64,000 nucleotides of DNA from positions 194,639 to 258,638 of the forward strand of contig JAFVIB010000002.1 of the NCBI GenBank assembly GCA_017474235.1, read 5' to 3'. The notes below the pieces were generated by a model. The model had not been told where the DNA came from, ran no database searches, and saw only the letters and a list, made by a program, of their open reading frames with translations. Source of the DNA: Alistipes sp. (GTDB lineage Bacteria > Bacteroidota > Bacteroidia > Bacteroidales > Rikenellaceae). Below, one piece after another: positions 35,098 to 43,916 of this stretch (positions are counted from its first letter, which is position 1; each line of letters begins with the position of its first letter). The translations under genes and the position numbers were made by a program.

Positions 35098-36435
35098 ATG
35101 AGAATCGTAATTTCTGGTGTTGAGGAGATGGGCAATCATCTTGCCAAGATGCTCAGCGGTAATGGACACGACATAACGGTTATTGACCAAGACCCCAAGT
35201 TGCTTGCCGAGCTGAGCAGCTTTGCCGATGTTATTACCATAGATGGCGATGCAACCACCTTTGCCACTCTTCGTAAGGCGGCTGTGCGTAAGTGTGACCT
35301 CTTTATCGCTGTTGATTCTATCGAGAACGATAATATCCTCTCGGCAATGATGGCAAAGCAGTTAGGTGCAAAGAAGTCTATCGCCCGCATTGACAATAAC
35401 GAGTACCTTGAGCCGAATAACAAGGAGATGTTTATCAATATGGGTATCGACTACCTGCTCTATCCCGAGAAGATTGCTGCTGAGGAGGTTATCAACCTGC
35501 TCGGTCACTCTTCGACTACGGAGTTTGTCGATTTCTCAAGTGGTAAGTTGTCGCTTGTCGGTTTTCGTCTTGAGCCAAACTCCCCGCTTGTGGGTAATGT
35601 TATGTCGGGCTTTGACGATGAGCAGACGCTCAACTATCGCACCGTGGCAATTATGCGTGAGGGCGTAACGATTATCCCGCGTCAGAGCGATACATATATG
35701 GTGGGCGATATGGTCTATACCATCTCTCGCCACGACTCTGTTGGCGAGGTTATGGCTCTGTCGGGCAAGAGTAGCGTGAGCGTCAATAATATGATGATTC
35801 TCGGCGGCTCCCGTATAGGTGTGCAGATTGCGCAGGCTCTGCAAAATAATGTCAATATAAAACTTATCGACTACAATGCCGATAAGGCTTACCGCCTTGC
35901 AGAGATGCTCGACCGCACCCTTATCATCCATCAAGACGGACGCGATACCGACGCGATGATGGAGGAGGGACTTGCAAATATGGATGCCTTTGTTGCCGTA
36001 ACGGGTCGTAGTGAGACCAATATCCTTACAGCAATGCTCGCCAAGCGTATGGGTGTGAAGAGAGTTATCGCCGAGGTCGAGAATATGAACTATATCAACA
36101 TCGCCGATTCGGTGGGTGTCGATACCATAATAAATAAAAAGATAGTTACCGCTTCCAACATCTTCCGCTTTACCATGTCAACCGATGTGCTTGCTATTAA
36201 GTGCCTTACAGGTAGTGATGCAGAGGTGTTGGAGTTTATCGTCAAGCCAAACTCTCCGGCAACCAAATCTACCATCAGTCAGATGGGGTTGCCTGAGGAT
36301 GTTATTATCGGCGGTATAGTCCGTGGCGACAGAGTATTTATCGCCTCCGGCAATATGCAGATAAATGCTTACGACCGAGTTGTCGTCTTTGCAATGCCAT
36401 CGGCGATAGCAGAGATAGGTTATTACTTTAATTAA
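35098..36435 (+). CDS. trkA: Trk potassium uptake regulatory protein TrkA
   Basis: 446 aa from the ATG at 35098; the frame is open from 35050, but that lies inside the promoter. It has two tandem RCK_N/RCK_C units. The first starts MRIVISGVEEMGNHLAKML (a Rossmann loop close to GxGxxG), the second MMILGGSRIGVQIAQAL, each followed by a TrkA_C domain. It gates TrkH/TrkG potassium channels from the cytoplasm by binding nucleotide. No trkH follows; instead the tandem repeat array begins 22 bp after the stop. The first loop reads GVEEMG rather than GxGxxG. Confidence 0.9.
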   Translation: MRIVISGVEEMGNHLAKMLSGNGHDITVIDQDPKLLAELSSFADVITIDGDATTFATLRKAAVRKCDLFIAVDSIENDNILSAMMAKQLGAKKSIARIDNNEYLEPNNKEMFINMGIDYLLYPEKIAAEEVINLLGHSSTTEFVDFSSGKLSLVGFRLEPNSPLVGNVMSGFDDEQTLNYRTVAIMREGVTIIPRQSDTYMVGDMVYTISRHDSVGEVMALSGKSSVSVNNMMILGGSRIGVQIAQALQNNVNIKLIDYNADKAYRLAEMLDRTLIIHQDGRDTDAMMEEGLANMDAFVAVTGRSETNILTAMLAKRMGVKRVIAEVENMNYINIADSVGVDTIINKKIVTASNIFRFTMSTDVLAIKCLTGSDAEVLEFIVKPNSPATKSTISQMGLPEDVIIGGIVRGDRVFIASGNMQINAYDRVVVFAMPSAIAEIGYYFN

Positions 36436-36456
36436 TTTTGAAATTTTGAATTTTAT

Positions 36457-37058
36457 GAGGTTTTTACTGCCGCTAACTCGATATGTCACCAATGGGCAGT
36501 ACAAGTAGTACAGCCCATCGGCTCCAATCGAGCCGAGCGTGGTAAAAACACTCCTAAAATTCAAAATTGTGGGAGAAGTGAGGTTTTTGCTGCCGCTAAC
36601 CTTTTTCTCGTCAATGGGCAGTACCACAAGTACAGCCCATCGCCTCGAAAAACGCCGAGCGTGGTAAAAACGCTCCTAAAATTCAAAATTTGGGAGAGGT
36701 GAGGTTTTTGCTGCCGCTAACCTTTTTTCTTGCCAATGGGCAGTACCACAAGTACAGCCCATCGCCTCGAAAAATGCCGAGCGTGGTAAAAACACTCCTA
36801 AAATTCAAAATTGTGGGAGAAGTGAGGTTTTTACTGCCGCTAACCTTTTTCTCGCCAATGGGCAGTACCGCAAGTACAGCCCATCGGCTCCAATCGAGCC
36901 GAGCGTGGTAAAAATACACCTAAAATTCAAAATTGTGGGAGAAGTGAGGTTTTTGCTGCCGCTAACATTTTTCTTGCCAATGGGCAGTACCACAAGTACA
37001 GCCCATCGCCTCGAAAAACGCCGAGCGTGGTAAAAATACTCCTAAAATTCAAAATTGG
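36457..37058 (+). repeat. Five tandem copies of a ~122-bp hairpin repeat
   Basis: Unit starts (GAGGTTTTT) lie at 36457, 36580, 36701, 36824 and 36946, so the period is 121-123 bp. Each unit has CTGCCGCTAAC, TCGTCA or TTGCCA, a core hairpin ATGGGCAGTAC-n5-GTACAGCCCAT, a second hairpin, CCGAGCGTGGTAAAAA, then CTCCTAAAATTCAAAATT. The second hairpin exists in two types: GGCTC-CAATC-GAGCC (copies 1 and 4) and CCTCG-n7/8-CGAG (copies 2, 3 and 5). The array fills the gap between trkA and the deoxynucleoside kinase gene. Related single copies lie at 15297, 15385 and 31930. Confidence 0.93.
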
Positions 37059-37110
37059 GGTAAAGTAGAGCCGTATAAGATGTAAAAGAGAACAAAAAAA
37101 TATAACTACC

Positions 37111-37749
37111 ATGTATATAGCAATTGCAGGAAATATCGGCAGTGGAAAGACAACTCTGACCGAGATACTTACAAAGCACTATGGTGCAAAGGCTTACTAT
37201 GAAGATGTAGATAATCCCTATATCTCCGACTTCTACGAGGATATGAACAGGTGGGCGTTCCAGTTCCAAGTTCACTTTTTGGCGAGCCGTATTCGTCAGA
37301 CTATGGATATGCTCTCTGATGGCTCGGAGAATGTCTTTCAAGACAGAACGATATATGAGGATGCTCATATCTTTGCAGGCAATTTGCACCAAATGGGGCT
37401 GATGTCGGGTAGAGATTTCGGAACTTATATGAAGCTGTTTGATATCTCTACCGATCTTATTCCAAAGCCCGATTTGTTGATATATCTCAAGTCGAGCATC
37501 GATACTTTGGTGCGTCAGATACGCAAGCGTGGCAGAGACTATGAGCAGAATATCGACATCGACTACCTCAGGCGTCTGAACGACCGCTATAATGAGTGGG
37601 TTGAGAATTACGAGGGTGAGGTGTTTATTATCGACAAGGACAATATGGACTTTGTAGAGAATATCAAGGTGCTTGATTCGCTCTACAAGCGTCTTGATGA
37701 GATACATGCAGAGCGTCCTGCTGTGCGACAGGCATCATTTAATTGGTAG
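37111..37749 (+). CDS. Deoxynucleoside kinase
   Basis: 212 aa. The P-loop is GNIGSGKTT (7-15). The ED/DR motifs YYEDVDNPY and QDRTIYEDAHIF and the LID RQIRKRGRDYEQNI match the dNK family (dGuo/dAdo kinases). It phosphorylates deoxynucleosides for nucleotide salvage. The tandem repeat array lies directly upstream, so its transcript could start within or read through that array. The following methyltransferase starts 8 nt after its stop. Confidence 0.92.
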   Translation: MYIAIAGNIGSGKTTLTEILTKHYGAKAYYEDVDNPYISDFYEDMNRWAFQFQVHFLASRIRQTMDMLSDGSENVFQDRTIYEDAHIFAGNLHQMGLMSGRDFGTYMKLFDISTDLIPKPDLLIYLKSSIDTLVRQIRKRGRDYEQNIDIDYLRRLNDRYNEWVENYEGEVFIIDKDNMDFVENIKVLDSLYKRLDEIHAERPAVRQASFNW

Positions 37750-37757
37750 ATTTGGCG

Positions 37758-39119
37758 ATGCGGCAGCTTCCTGAAGAGTTTGTTGAGAATATGTGCCAAC
37801 AGTTGGGCAGCAGTGAGGCAGAGCGGCTCTTTGAGTCGTTGGATGGCTCATCGCCTGTGTCTGTGCGCATAAATCCGCAGAAGTGGTGCGGAGATGAGTG
37901 GGGGAGTCTTTTGCCGTGGAGTGTGAATGGTCGTTATCTTGCTGATAGACCACAGTTTACAACAGATATACCGTTTGTTGCGGGTGCATACTATGTTCAG
38001 GAGGCTGGCTCTCAGTTTATAGACTACATACTACGCTCTGAAGGGGTAGATAGTGGCAGGATTCTCGATATGTGCGCAGCCCCGGGAGGCAAGAGTACCC
38101 TCTATTCAACGGTTGTTGGCAACAGGGGTCTTGTGGTGGCAAATGAGTATGTGAGAAATCGTGCCAATATTCTTGCCGACAATATCCGTAAGTGGGGTTT
38201 GGGTAATGTTGTTGTGACAAATAACGACCCGCAGCATATAGCTCAGTTTGAGGAGTGGTTTGATGTTGTGGCGGTAGATGCACCTTGCTCGGGCGAGGGA
38301 ATGTTTCGCAAAGATGAGGTTGCGCGAGAGGAGTGGAGCGGTCAGAGTGTTCAGATGTGTGCTGCAAGGCAGCGTTCAATACTCTCGCAGGCGTGGCAGT
38401 CGCTTCGCAGTGGTGGCTTGTTGATATATAGCACCTGTACATTCAATACCACTGAGGATGAGGGAATTCTTGAGTGGATGTGTGATGAGTGGGGCGAGGA
38501 TATTGTGGCGTGCAATAGGGTAGAGTTACCTGATGATTGGGGAGTTAGCAGGGTCGATGTTGGAGCTTTTCAGGGCTTTAAGTTCTTCCCGCATAGGGTG
38601 GCAAGCGAAGGCTTTTTTGTAGCTGTTGCCCGTAAAAGTGCCGATTGTGGCGGTCGCACTTCGCAGCCGAAGGCTCGTAAGAAGATTATGACCGATGCCC
38701 CAAAGGAGGCGATAAAGGAGTTGTCGCGCTGGGTTAGCGGGGCGGATGTTCGTTTTGCAGCTGTTGCTGATAGTTACTACTGCTATCCTGCGGAGTACTA
38801 TGAAGATATAAAGAGCCTTGCAAATGCGCTGACGGTTATCTACTCGGGGGTCGAGATGGGGCAGATTTTTAAGGGCAAACTAAAGCCGGAGTGGTCACTC
38901 TCGCAGTCTGTGTGGGTTAATCGGAGGGCAGTGCTTGTGGCAGAGGTTGATAGAGAGGTTGCGCTCGACTACCTGCGCAAGCGGGATATTGCAGCTACAT
39001 ATTTTAGCGAGGGTATAAACCTTGTTGTATGTGACGGCTATCCGATAGGTTATGTCAAGAGAATTGGCAACAGAGTGAATAATATGTATCCTAATTCGTT
39101 GAAAATAAATAATTTATAA
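37758..39119 (+). CDS. RsmF-like rRNA/tRNA (cytosine-C5) methyltransferase
   Basis: 453 aa from the ATG at 37758; the frame extends to a TTG at 37743 overlapping the kinase stop. It is of the NOL1/NOP2/Sun family: SAM loop DMCAAPGGKSTL, VDAPCSGEGMFRKDE (first Cys) and YSTCTFNTTEDE (catalytic Cys). The ~150-residue C-terminal extension fits the RsmF/YebU-type PUA-like region. It makes m5C in rRNA or tRNA; the exact target is not known from sequence. Confidence 0.9.
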   Translation: MRQLPEEFVENMCQQLGSSEAERLFESLDGSSPVSVRINPQKWCGDEWGSLLPWSVNGRYLADRPQFTTDIPFVAGAYYVQEAGSQFIDYILRSEGVDSGRILDMCAAPGGKSTLYSTVVGNRGLVVANEYVRNRANILADNIRKWGLGNVVVTNNDPQHIAQFEEWFDVVAVDAPCSGEGMFRKDEVAREEWSGQSVQMCAARQRSILSQAWQSLRSGGLLIYSTCTFNTTEDEGILEWMCDEWGEDIVACNRVELPDDWGVSRVDVGAFQGFKFFPHRVASEGFFVAVARKSADCGGRTSQPKARKKIMTDAPKEAIKELSRWVSGADVRFAAVADSYYCYPAEYYEDIKSLANALTVIYSGVEMGQIFKGKLKPEWSLSQSVWVNRRAVLVAEVDREVALDYLRKRDIAATYFSEGINLVVCDGYPIGYVKRIGNRVNNMYPNSLKINNL

Positions 39120-39122
39120 GAT

Positions 39123-39560
39123 ATGTCAGAGAAGTTATTCTACACAATGGGAGAGGTGGCAGAGATGTTTGATGTCAATGCCTCGCTGATTCGTTATTGG
39201 GGCACTCAGTTTCCAAGCCTTAAGCCTCAGCGAAATAAGAAGGGCAACAGACTCTTTACCCCTGCGGATATAGAGACTCTTAAGCGCATCTACCACTATG
39301 TCAAGGAGTGCGGTATGACACTTGAGGGTGCAAAGAAGGCTCTGCGTGGCGATCGCTCTGCTGCTCCGGAGGGCAATGCCGATATGGAGCTGCTGGACCG
39401 TCTGCACTCGTTGCGCTCTATGTTGGTCGCTGTCAGAGACTCTATGGATGACGAGCAGGCGGTTGAGGCTGTGCAGGGTGCAGGTAGCACAGAGGCGGCT
39501 GAGGAGGCAGAGCAGCCACAGCGTCCGAAGTATAAAGAGCAATCGTTGTTTGATTTTTAG
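39123..39560 (+). CDS. MerR family transcriptional regulator
   Basis: 145 aa. The N-terminal winged helix is FYTMGEVAEMFDVNASLIRYW followed by NRLFTPADIETLKRIYHYVKECGMTL, the MerR DNA-binding pattern. The C-terminal part is a coiled-coil-like helix with an Ala/Glu-rich linker and no effector Cys. The layout is that of the widespread Bacteroidota MerR protein found next to housekeeping genes. The stop is followed 9 nt later by the Nif3 start. Confidence 0.9.
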   Translation: MSEKLFYTMGEVAEMFDVNASLIRYWGTQFPSLKPQRNKKGNRLFTPADIETLKRIYHYVKECGMTLEGAKKALRGDRSAAPEGNADMELLDRLHSLRSMLVAVRDSMDDEQAVEAVQGAGSTEAAEEAEQPQRPKYKEQSLFDF

Positions 39561-39569
39561 TGTAATGAT

Positions 39570-40361
39570 ATGAAAATCAAGGATGTAACAGATAGAATAG
39601 AGAGTTTCGCACCACTCTCGTTGCAGGAGTCGTATGACAATGCGGGTCTTATTGTAGGTCGCTATGATGACACTCTGCAGGGCGGCGTGTTGTTGGCTGT
39701 AGATGTTACCGACGAGGTGATAGATGAGGCTATAGAGCGTGGCTGTAAGATGATTGTCACTCATCATCCTATTGTTTTCCATCCTCTGAAACGATTTAAC
39801 TCCGCTTCGCTTGTCGAGCGTTGTGTCGAGAGGGCGATTAAACACGATATAGCACTCTATGCTTGCCATACAAATCTCGACTCGGCACGCCACGGCATGA
39901 GCTGGCGACTCGGGCAGTTGCTCGGTGTGGAGAATATGCAGGTGCTTGAGCCGACGGAGGAGGGTGTTGGCTTTGGTAGCGTCGGAGAGCTTGCAGAGCC
40001 GATGAAGACGGAGGAGTTTTTTGCCCGCCTGAAGAGTGTGTTGGGCTGTGGAGCGGTACGCCATAGTGCGGTTGTGAAGAGTAGCGTAAAGCGTGTGGCG
40101 ATATGCACAGGTGCAGGTGGCTCGATGATAGGAGCCGCTGCTGCGTCGGGGTGCGATGTCTATGTTACGGCAGATGTAAAGTATAACGATTATTACACTC
40201 CTGACGGTCGTTTTATCCTCTGTGATGTGGGTCATTTTGAGAGCGAATATTGCGCAATAGATTTATTATTCGATATTTTGGCGGATTTGTCAAAAATTTT
40301 TAGTAACTTTGCGCTCCATAAGAGCGCGAATTCAAAAAATCCGATGAACTACTATGTGTAG
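39570..40361 (+). CDS. Nif3-like dinuclear metal centre protein
   Basis: 263 aa. Metal-site motifs are MIVTHHPIVFHPLK, YACHTNLDSAR and CDVGHFESEY. Length corresponds to the short Nif3 form without the inserted PII-like domain that many Bacteroidota versions (~365 aa) carry. Its cellular role is uncertain; it has been called GTP cyclohydrolase I type 2. The last ~20 residues after the domain are unconserved, and a -7 box for the next gene lies within this 3' coding end. Confidence 0.88.
   Translation: MKIKDVTDRIESFAPLSLQESYDNAGLIVGRYDDTLQGGVLLAVDVTDEVIDEAIERGCKMIVTHHPIVFHPLKRFNSASLVERCVERAIKHDIALYACHTNLDSARHGMSWRLGQLLGVENMQVLEPTEEGVGFGSVGELAEPMKTEEFFARLKSVLGCGAVRHSAVVKSSVKRVAICTGAGGSMIGAAAASGCDVYVTADVKYNDYYTPDGRFILCDVGHFESEYCAIDLLFDILADLSKIFSNFALHKSANSKNPMNYYV
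40304..40311 (+). promoter_or_regulatory. -7 box (TAACTTTG) inside the 3' end of the Nif3 gene
   Basis: TAACTTTG fits the consensus; the predicted start is about 100 nt before the zinc-ribbon gene at 40416. The -33 TTTG motifs nearby (40277-40280, 40286-40289) are not ideally spaced. Confidence 0.5.
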
Positions 40362-40415
40362 TTGTCTGATTTACAGTAGTTTACGAGGTAAGAGAATATT
40401 AAAAAACAATTATAT

Positions 40416-41168
40416 ATGGCTACAACAAAGAAAACCGCAGAGGTAGATTACTCGATGTACGAGAAGATTATGGCTCTTTACGAGTTGCAGAAGATTGATT
40501 CGCAGATTGATGAGATCAACAAGGTAAAGGGCGAGCTTCCGGACGAGGTGCAGGATCTTGATGACGAGATTGCCGGTCTCAATACCCGCGTTGAGAGTAT
40601 CAATGCCGAGATTGAGGAGTTGGCTGCTTTGACCCGCCAGCGTCGTCGCCAGATTGATGAGGCTAATCTGCTTATTGCCAAGTATAATGAGCAGCAGTCT
40701 AATGTTCGCAACAACCGCGAGTTTGATGCTATCGCTAAGGAGATTGAGTATCAGGAGCTTGAGATTCGTCTTGCAGAGAAGCATCTGAAGGAGTATGCAG
40801 CAGCTACCAAGGTTAAGAAGGGCAAGGTAGAGCAGACTGAGGCAGTTATTGCAGAGCGTAATGTAGATCTTGATGCAAAGCGTGCAGAGCTTGCTAATAT
40901 CGAGAATGAGACAGCCGATCAGGTTGCAGAGCTGACAGCGCAGGCTGAGGTTGCAAAGCAGAAGATTGATGACCGTCTGCTTACAGCTTACAATCGTATT
41001 CGCAGCAAGGTGCGCAATGGTCTTGCAGTGGTGACTGTTCAGCGTGATGCTTGCTCAGGTTGCTTCAACCGTATCCCGCCACAGCGTCAGGTAGAGGTTA
41101 GCATGGGTAAGAAGCTGATTGTTTGTGAGTATTGCGGTCGTATTCTTGTTCCATCTGACGAGCAGTAA
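40416..41168 (+). CDS. Coiled-coil zinc ribbon protein (C4-type, DUF164)
   Basis: 250 aa. Residues ~15-190 are a long charged coiled coil. The C-terminal zinc ribbon has CSGCFNRIPPQRQ and, ~20 residues later, CEYCGRIL, giving four Cys ligands. Proteins of this type are conserved in Bacteroidota and proposed to bind nucleic acid; the role is unknown. It has its own promoter in the nif3 end and a strong terminator after it. Confidence 0.85.
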   Translation: MATTKKTAEVDYSMYEKIMALYELQKIDSQIDEINKVKGELPDEVQDLDDEIAGLNTRVESINAEIEELAALTRQRRRQIDEANLLIAKYNEQQSNVRNNREFDAIAKEIEYQELEIRLAEKHLKEYAAATKVKKGKVEQTEAVIAERNVDLDAKRAELANIENETADQVAELTAQAEVAKQKIDDRLLTAYNRIRSKVRNGLAVVTVQRDACSGCFNRIPPQRQVEVSMGKKLIVCEYCGRILVPSDEQ

Positions 41169-41186
41169 GATATCTTATGATAAGAT

Positions 41187-41222
41187 AAATCTCCGAAAAT
41201 CAATTTTTCGGAGATTTTTTTT
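41187..41222 (+). terminator. Rho-independent terminator of the zinc-ribbon gene
   Basis: AAATCTCCGAAAA and TTTTCGGAGATTT form a 13-bp stem, running straight into eight T. The next promoter box begins 2 nt later. Confidence 0.93.
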
Positions 41223-41223
41223 A

Positions 41224-41231
41224 TACCTTTG
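41224..41231 (+). promoter_or_regulatory. -7 box (TACCTTTG) of rmuC
   Basis: TACCTTTG fits TAnnTTTG, immediately after the T-tract of the preceding terminator and 23 nt before the rmuC ATG. Confidence 0.55.
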
Positions 41232-41254
41232 TTAAGACAAATAACAATAATACT

Positions 41255-42520
41255 ATGGAGATACTTCTATTATCTATAATATGTGCGCTTATTGTGGGCG
41301 GTGTTGCCGGATTTCTCTTCGGTAAGAGGGGTGTCACTGCTGCGGAGCAGAAATCGGAGTCTCTTGAGCAGCAGGTGACCCGATTGCAGATAGAGTGCGG
41401 CGGTTTGCAGACAGAGAAGAGACTGCTTACAGAGCGTATCGAGGCAGAGAGGGTGCAGAGCGAGAAGTTGGAGGCTCGTCGCCGTGAGGAGTTTGCGCAG
41501 CAGTTGGAGCTTGTTAAATCTCAACTCAAACGGGAGTCGGAGCAGACAAACCGTCAGAGCATAACCGAGATTATGCGCCCATATCAGCAGCAGTTGGAGG
41601 AGCTGAAGCGTCAGAGTGGCGAAAATCGCGCGACCCTTGAGACCCATATCAAGACCCTTGTAGCTACGGGTGGTAAGTTGAGTAGCGAGGCAGACCGTTT
41701 GGCTCGCGCACTGAGTAGCGATGTGCGTATGCAGGGTAATTTGGGCGAGAAGTTGCTCGAAGATTTGTTGGCAGGTTCAGGTCTTATTGAGGGGAAACAG
41801 TACCTGTTGCAGCGAACTATCCGTCAGGGTGCGGGCGTGTCGTCAAAGAATGAGGATACCGGCAGGGTAATGAAGCCTGATGCGATGATATTCTATCCGG
41901 CAACCAAGAGTGTGCTATATATTGACTCAAAGTTCCAGTTGCCGACAGATATAGATGACAATATGGATGCAGCCCGTCAGGAGGAGGTGCTCAAAGAGTT
42001 CAGCCTCCGTCTGCGTACACAGGTCAAGAGTTTGGCGGCAAGGGGCTATCAGCGTTATAAGCACGAAGAGTATGTCTCACTACCTTATGTTATAATGTTT
42101 GTGCCAAGCGATAAGGCTCTGATGGCTGTAACGGCGTATGATAAGACGCTGTGGCTTGATGCCTTCAATAGTAAGGTCTTTATTGCAAGTGAACGCCATC
42201 TGCTGATGCTTATAGAGATGATAAGCGTTGTTTGGGTGCAGCAGCAACATCTTGATAATCAGGATAAAATTGTTGCTCAGGCATCTATAATCCTTGACCG
42301 AGTGACCGACTTTGTAGATAGCTTTGACGATATTGGTCAGAGCCTTGAGCGTGCCGTGGCTGCTTTTGAAAAGACCAAAAAGAAGGGTATCGGTGGCGGT
42401 CAGACAATCTCTGTGGCAGTCAGAGATATGCTTAAGTTGGGCATCAAACCACAAGTGGGAAAGCAGAAGAAACTCGACGCTCAGCTTGCCGATGCAGGAC
42501 TTGAGGGCAGCGAGGACTAA
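41255..42520 (+). CDS. rmuC: DNA recombination protein RmuC
   Basis: 421 aa. An N-terminal membrane anchor (LLLSIICALIVGGVAGFLFG) is followed by a ~130-residue coiled coil and the RmuC domain, with GNLGEKLLEDLLAGSGL, KPDAMIFYPATKSVLYIDSKF and PYVIMFVPSDKAL. RmuC limits inversions at short inverted repeats and has a restriction-endonuclease-like fold. Its stop overlaps the convergent 5-FCL stop by 4 nt. Confidence 0.93.
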   Translation: MEILLLSIICALIVGGVAGFLFGKRGVTAAEQKSESLEQQVTRLQIECGGLQTEKRLLTERIEAERVQSEKLEARRREEFAQQLELVKSQLKRESEQTNRQSITEIMRPYQQQLEELKRQSGENRATLETHIKTLVATGGKLSSEADRLARALSSDVRMQGNLGEKLLEDLLAGSGLIEGKQYLLQRTIRQGAGVSSKNEDTGRVMKPDAMIFYPATKSVLYIDSKFQLPTDIDDNMDAARQEEVLKEFSLRLRTQVKSLAARGYQRYKHEEYVSLPYVIMFVPSDKALMAVTAYDKTLWLDAFNSKVFIASERHLLMLIEMISVVWVQQQHLDNQDKIVAQASIILDRVTDFVDSFDDIGQSLERAVAAFEKTKKKGIGGGQTISVAVRDMLKLGIKPQVGKQKKLDAQLADAGLEGSED

Positions 42521-43053
42521 CCGTAAATCATATAGTCCATAACAATATCGTGCGGCTCGTTGGGAATATCCTCAGCGAGCTGTTCTGCATAACATACACC
42601 TATCTTGATGGCGCGAAAACCACTACGGGAGAGGTATTTATCGTAATACCCCTTGCCTCTGCCACACCTTTTGCCATCCGTAGTAAAGGCTACCCCCGGA
42701 ACGACTATTACATCAATCTCATCAGGGCTTATCGGCTCACTGCCTTGCGGCTCCTCTATGCCGAAAGCTCCCACCTTGAGCGACGAAGGGGTGTATGGGT
42801 AAAAATCCATATCATCACCCGCTACACGGGGCAGTACAACGCGCTTTGTCTGCGATAAAAGCTCTATCAACTCAAAACTCTGCACCTCATCAGATAGAGA
42901 TGCATATAGAGCAACGGTTTTGGCACTCTTTATGGACTCTGAAGAGGCAATTCTGCTGAGTATCAGTGTAGATTTGTCGGCTTTCTGCTGGGCAGTCAGA
43001 GCCTTTACGGCACTTTTTGCGGCTCTGCGTATGTCAGATTTACTTTTAGTCAC
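42517..43053 (-). CDS. 5-formyltetrahydrofolate cyclo-ligase
   Basis: 178 aa. The N-terminal basic helix (KSDIRRAAKSAVKAL) and the C-terminal ATP/phosphate motif KRCGRGKGYYDKYL identify the MTHFS/YgfA family. It converts 5-formyl-THF to 5,10-methenyl-THF using ATP. It is convergent with rmuC and divergent from sdhCAB. Confidence 0.92.
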   Translation of the reverse strand: MTKSKSDIRRAAKSAVKALTAQQKADKSTLILSRIASSESIKSAKTVALYASLSDEVQSFELIELLSQTKRVVLPRVAGDDMDFYPYTPSSLKVGAFGIEEPQGSEPISPDEIDVIVVPGVAFTTDGKRCGRGKGYYDKYLSRSGFRAIKIGVCYAEQLAEDIPNEPHDIVMDYMIYG

Positions 43054-43084
43054 GGTTTAAATGGTTAAAAAGTGGCAAAAATGT

Positions 43085-43115
43085 TTTGTTATTTGACAAA
43101 CAATAACTATATTTG
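43085..43115 (+). promoter_or_regulatory. Promoter of sdhCAB
   Basis: TTTG (43085-43088), a 19-nt spacer and TATATTTG (43108-43115). The leader to the ATG is about 66-70 nt. Confidence 0.82.
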
Positions 43116-43187
43116 TACAATGTTATAAGTATAGTGCAATCAATTTTTCTACAAAATAAACATAACTAATTTTTATTTCAAAACATT

Positions 43188-43883
43188 ATGGGTTGTTTTT
43201 TAACTAATTCTTCTTTGGGAAGAAAGTTGGTGATGAGCATCTCGGGTTGTTTCCTCGTGCTTTTCCTCCTCTTCCACATGGCAATGAATGTTGTAGCACT
43301 TATCGGTGACGGTTCTGCTTACAATGTGATTTGCGGTTTCTTGGGTGCTAATTGGTACGCATTGGTTGGTACCGCAGTGCTCGCATTGGGTGTACTTGTA
43401 CACTTTGTGTACGCATTTATCCTTACTTGGCAGAATCGCAAGGCTCGTGGTAATGTGCGTTACGCAGTTACTGTAACTGAGAAGGGTGTAGATTGGTCTT
43501 CTAAGAACATGCTCCTTCTTGGCGTTATCGTTATTTTGGGTCTGTTGCTCCACCTTACCCACTTCTGGTCAAAGATGATGCTCGTAGAGCTTATGGGTCA
43601 GCACGCCAACAACCTTGGTCTTGCTCCAACCGATGGTGCAGCTCTGATTCAGTACACCTTCTCACAGTGGTACAATGTAGTTCTCTACCTTGTATGGTTT
43701 GCTGCTCTTTGGCTCCACCTCAATCACGGTGTTTGGTCTATGTTCCAGACAGTAGGTTGGGCTAACGATACTTGGCTTCCACGCCTTAAGTGCATTGCAA
43801 AGCTCGTATCGGGTCTTATCTTCCTCGGTTTTGCTGTTGTTGCAGTGGTATTCTACATTAAGAGCCTCTGCCCTTGCTGCTAA
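43188..43883 (+). CDS. sdhC: Succinate dehydrogenase/fumarate reductase cytochrome b subunit
   Basis: 231 aa with five membrane segments. Conserved His residues lie within or next to them (FHMAMNVVALIGD, LVHFVYAF, LLHLTHFWSKM, WLHLNHGVWSMFQ), as expected for the diheme cytochrome b of the Wolinella/Bacteroides-type enzyme. It anchors SdhA and SdhB and exchanges electrons with menaquinone. First gene of sdhCAB. Confidence 0.92.
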   Translation: MGCFLTNSSLGRKLVMSISGCFLVLFLLFHMAMNVVALIGDGSAYNVICGFLGANWYALVGTAVLALGVLVHFVYAFILTWQNRKARGNVRYAVTVTEKGVDWSSKNMLLLGVIVILGLLLHLTHFWSKMMLVELMGQHANNLGLAPTDGAALIQYTFSQWYNVVLYLVWFAALWLHLNHGVWSMFQTVGWANDTWLPRLKCIAKLVSGLIFLGFAVVAVVFYIKSLCPCC

Positions 43884-43916
43884 TCTACGATTTGTAACAA
43901 TAAAATAGAAAAAGAT

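Noticed and set aside
36457-37058. CRISPR array
   Set aside because: Units are ~122 bp and conserved along their whole length, with no alternation of short repeats and unique spacers, and no cas genes lie nearby.
36178-37112. Several minus-strand open frames (61-149 aa) with repeated motifs such as VSGSKNLTSPTILNF
   Set aside because: They are translations of the tandem hairpin repeat; each has a different frame length, no promoter, and the conservation follows the DNA hairpins rather than codons.
39135-40235. 366-aa minus-strand open frame
   Set aside because: It lies antisense to the well-supported MerR and Nif3 genes, has no family features, and is explained by the codon bias of the genes on the other strand.
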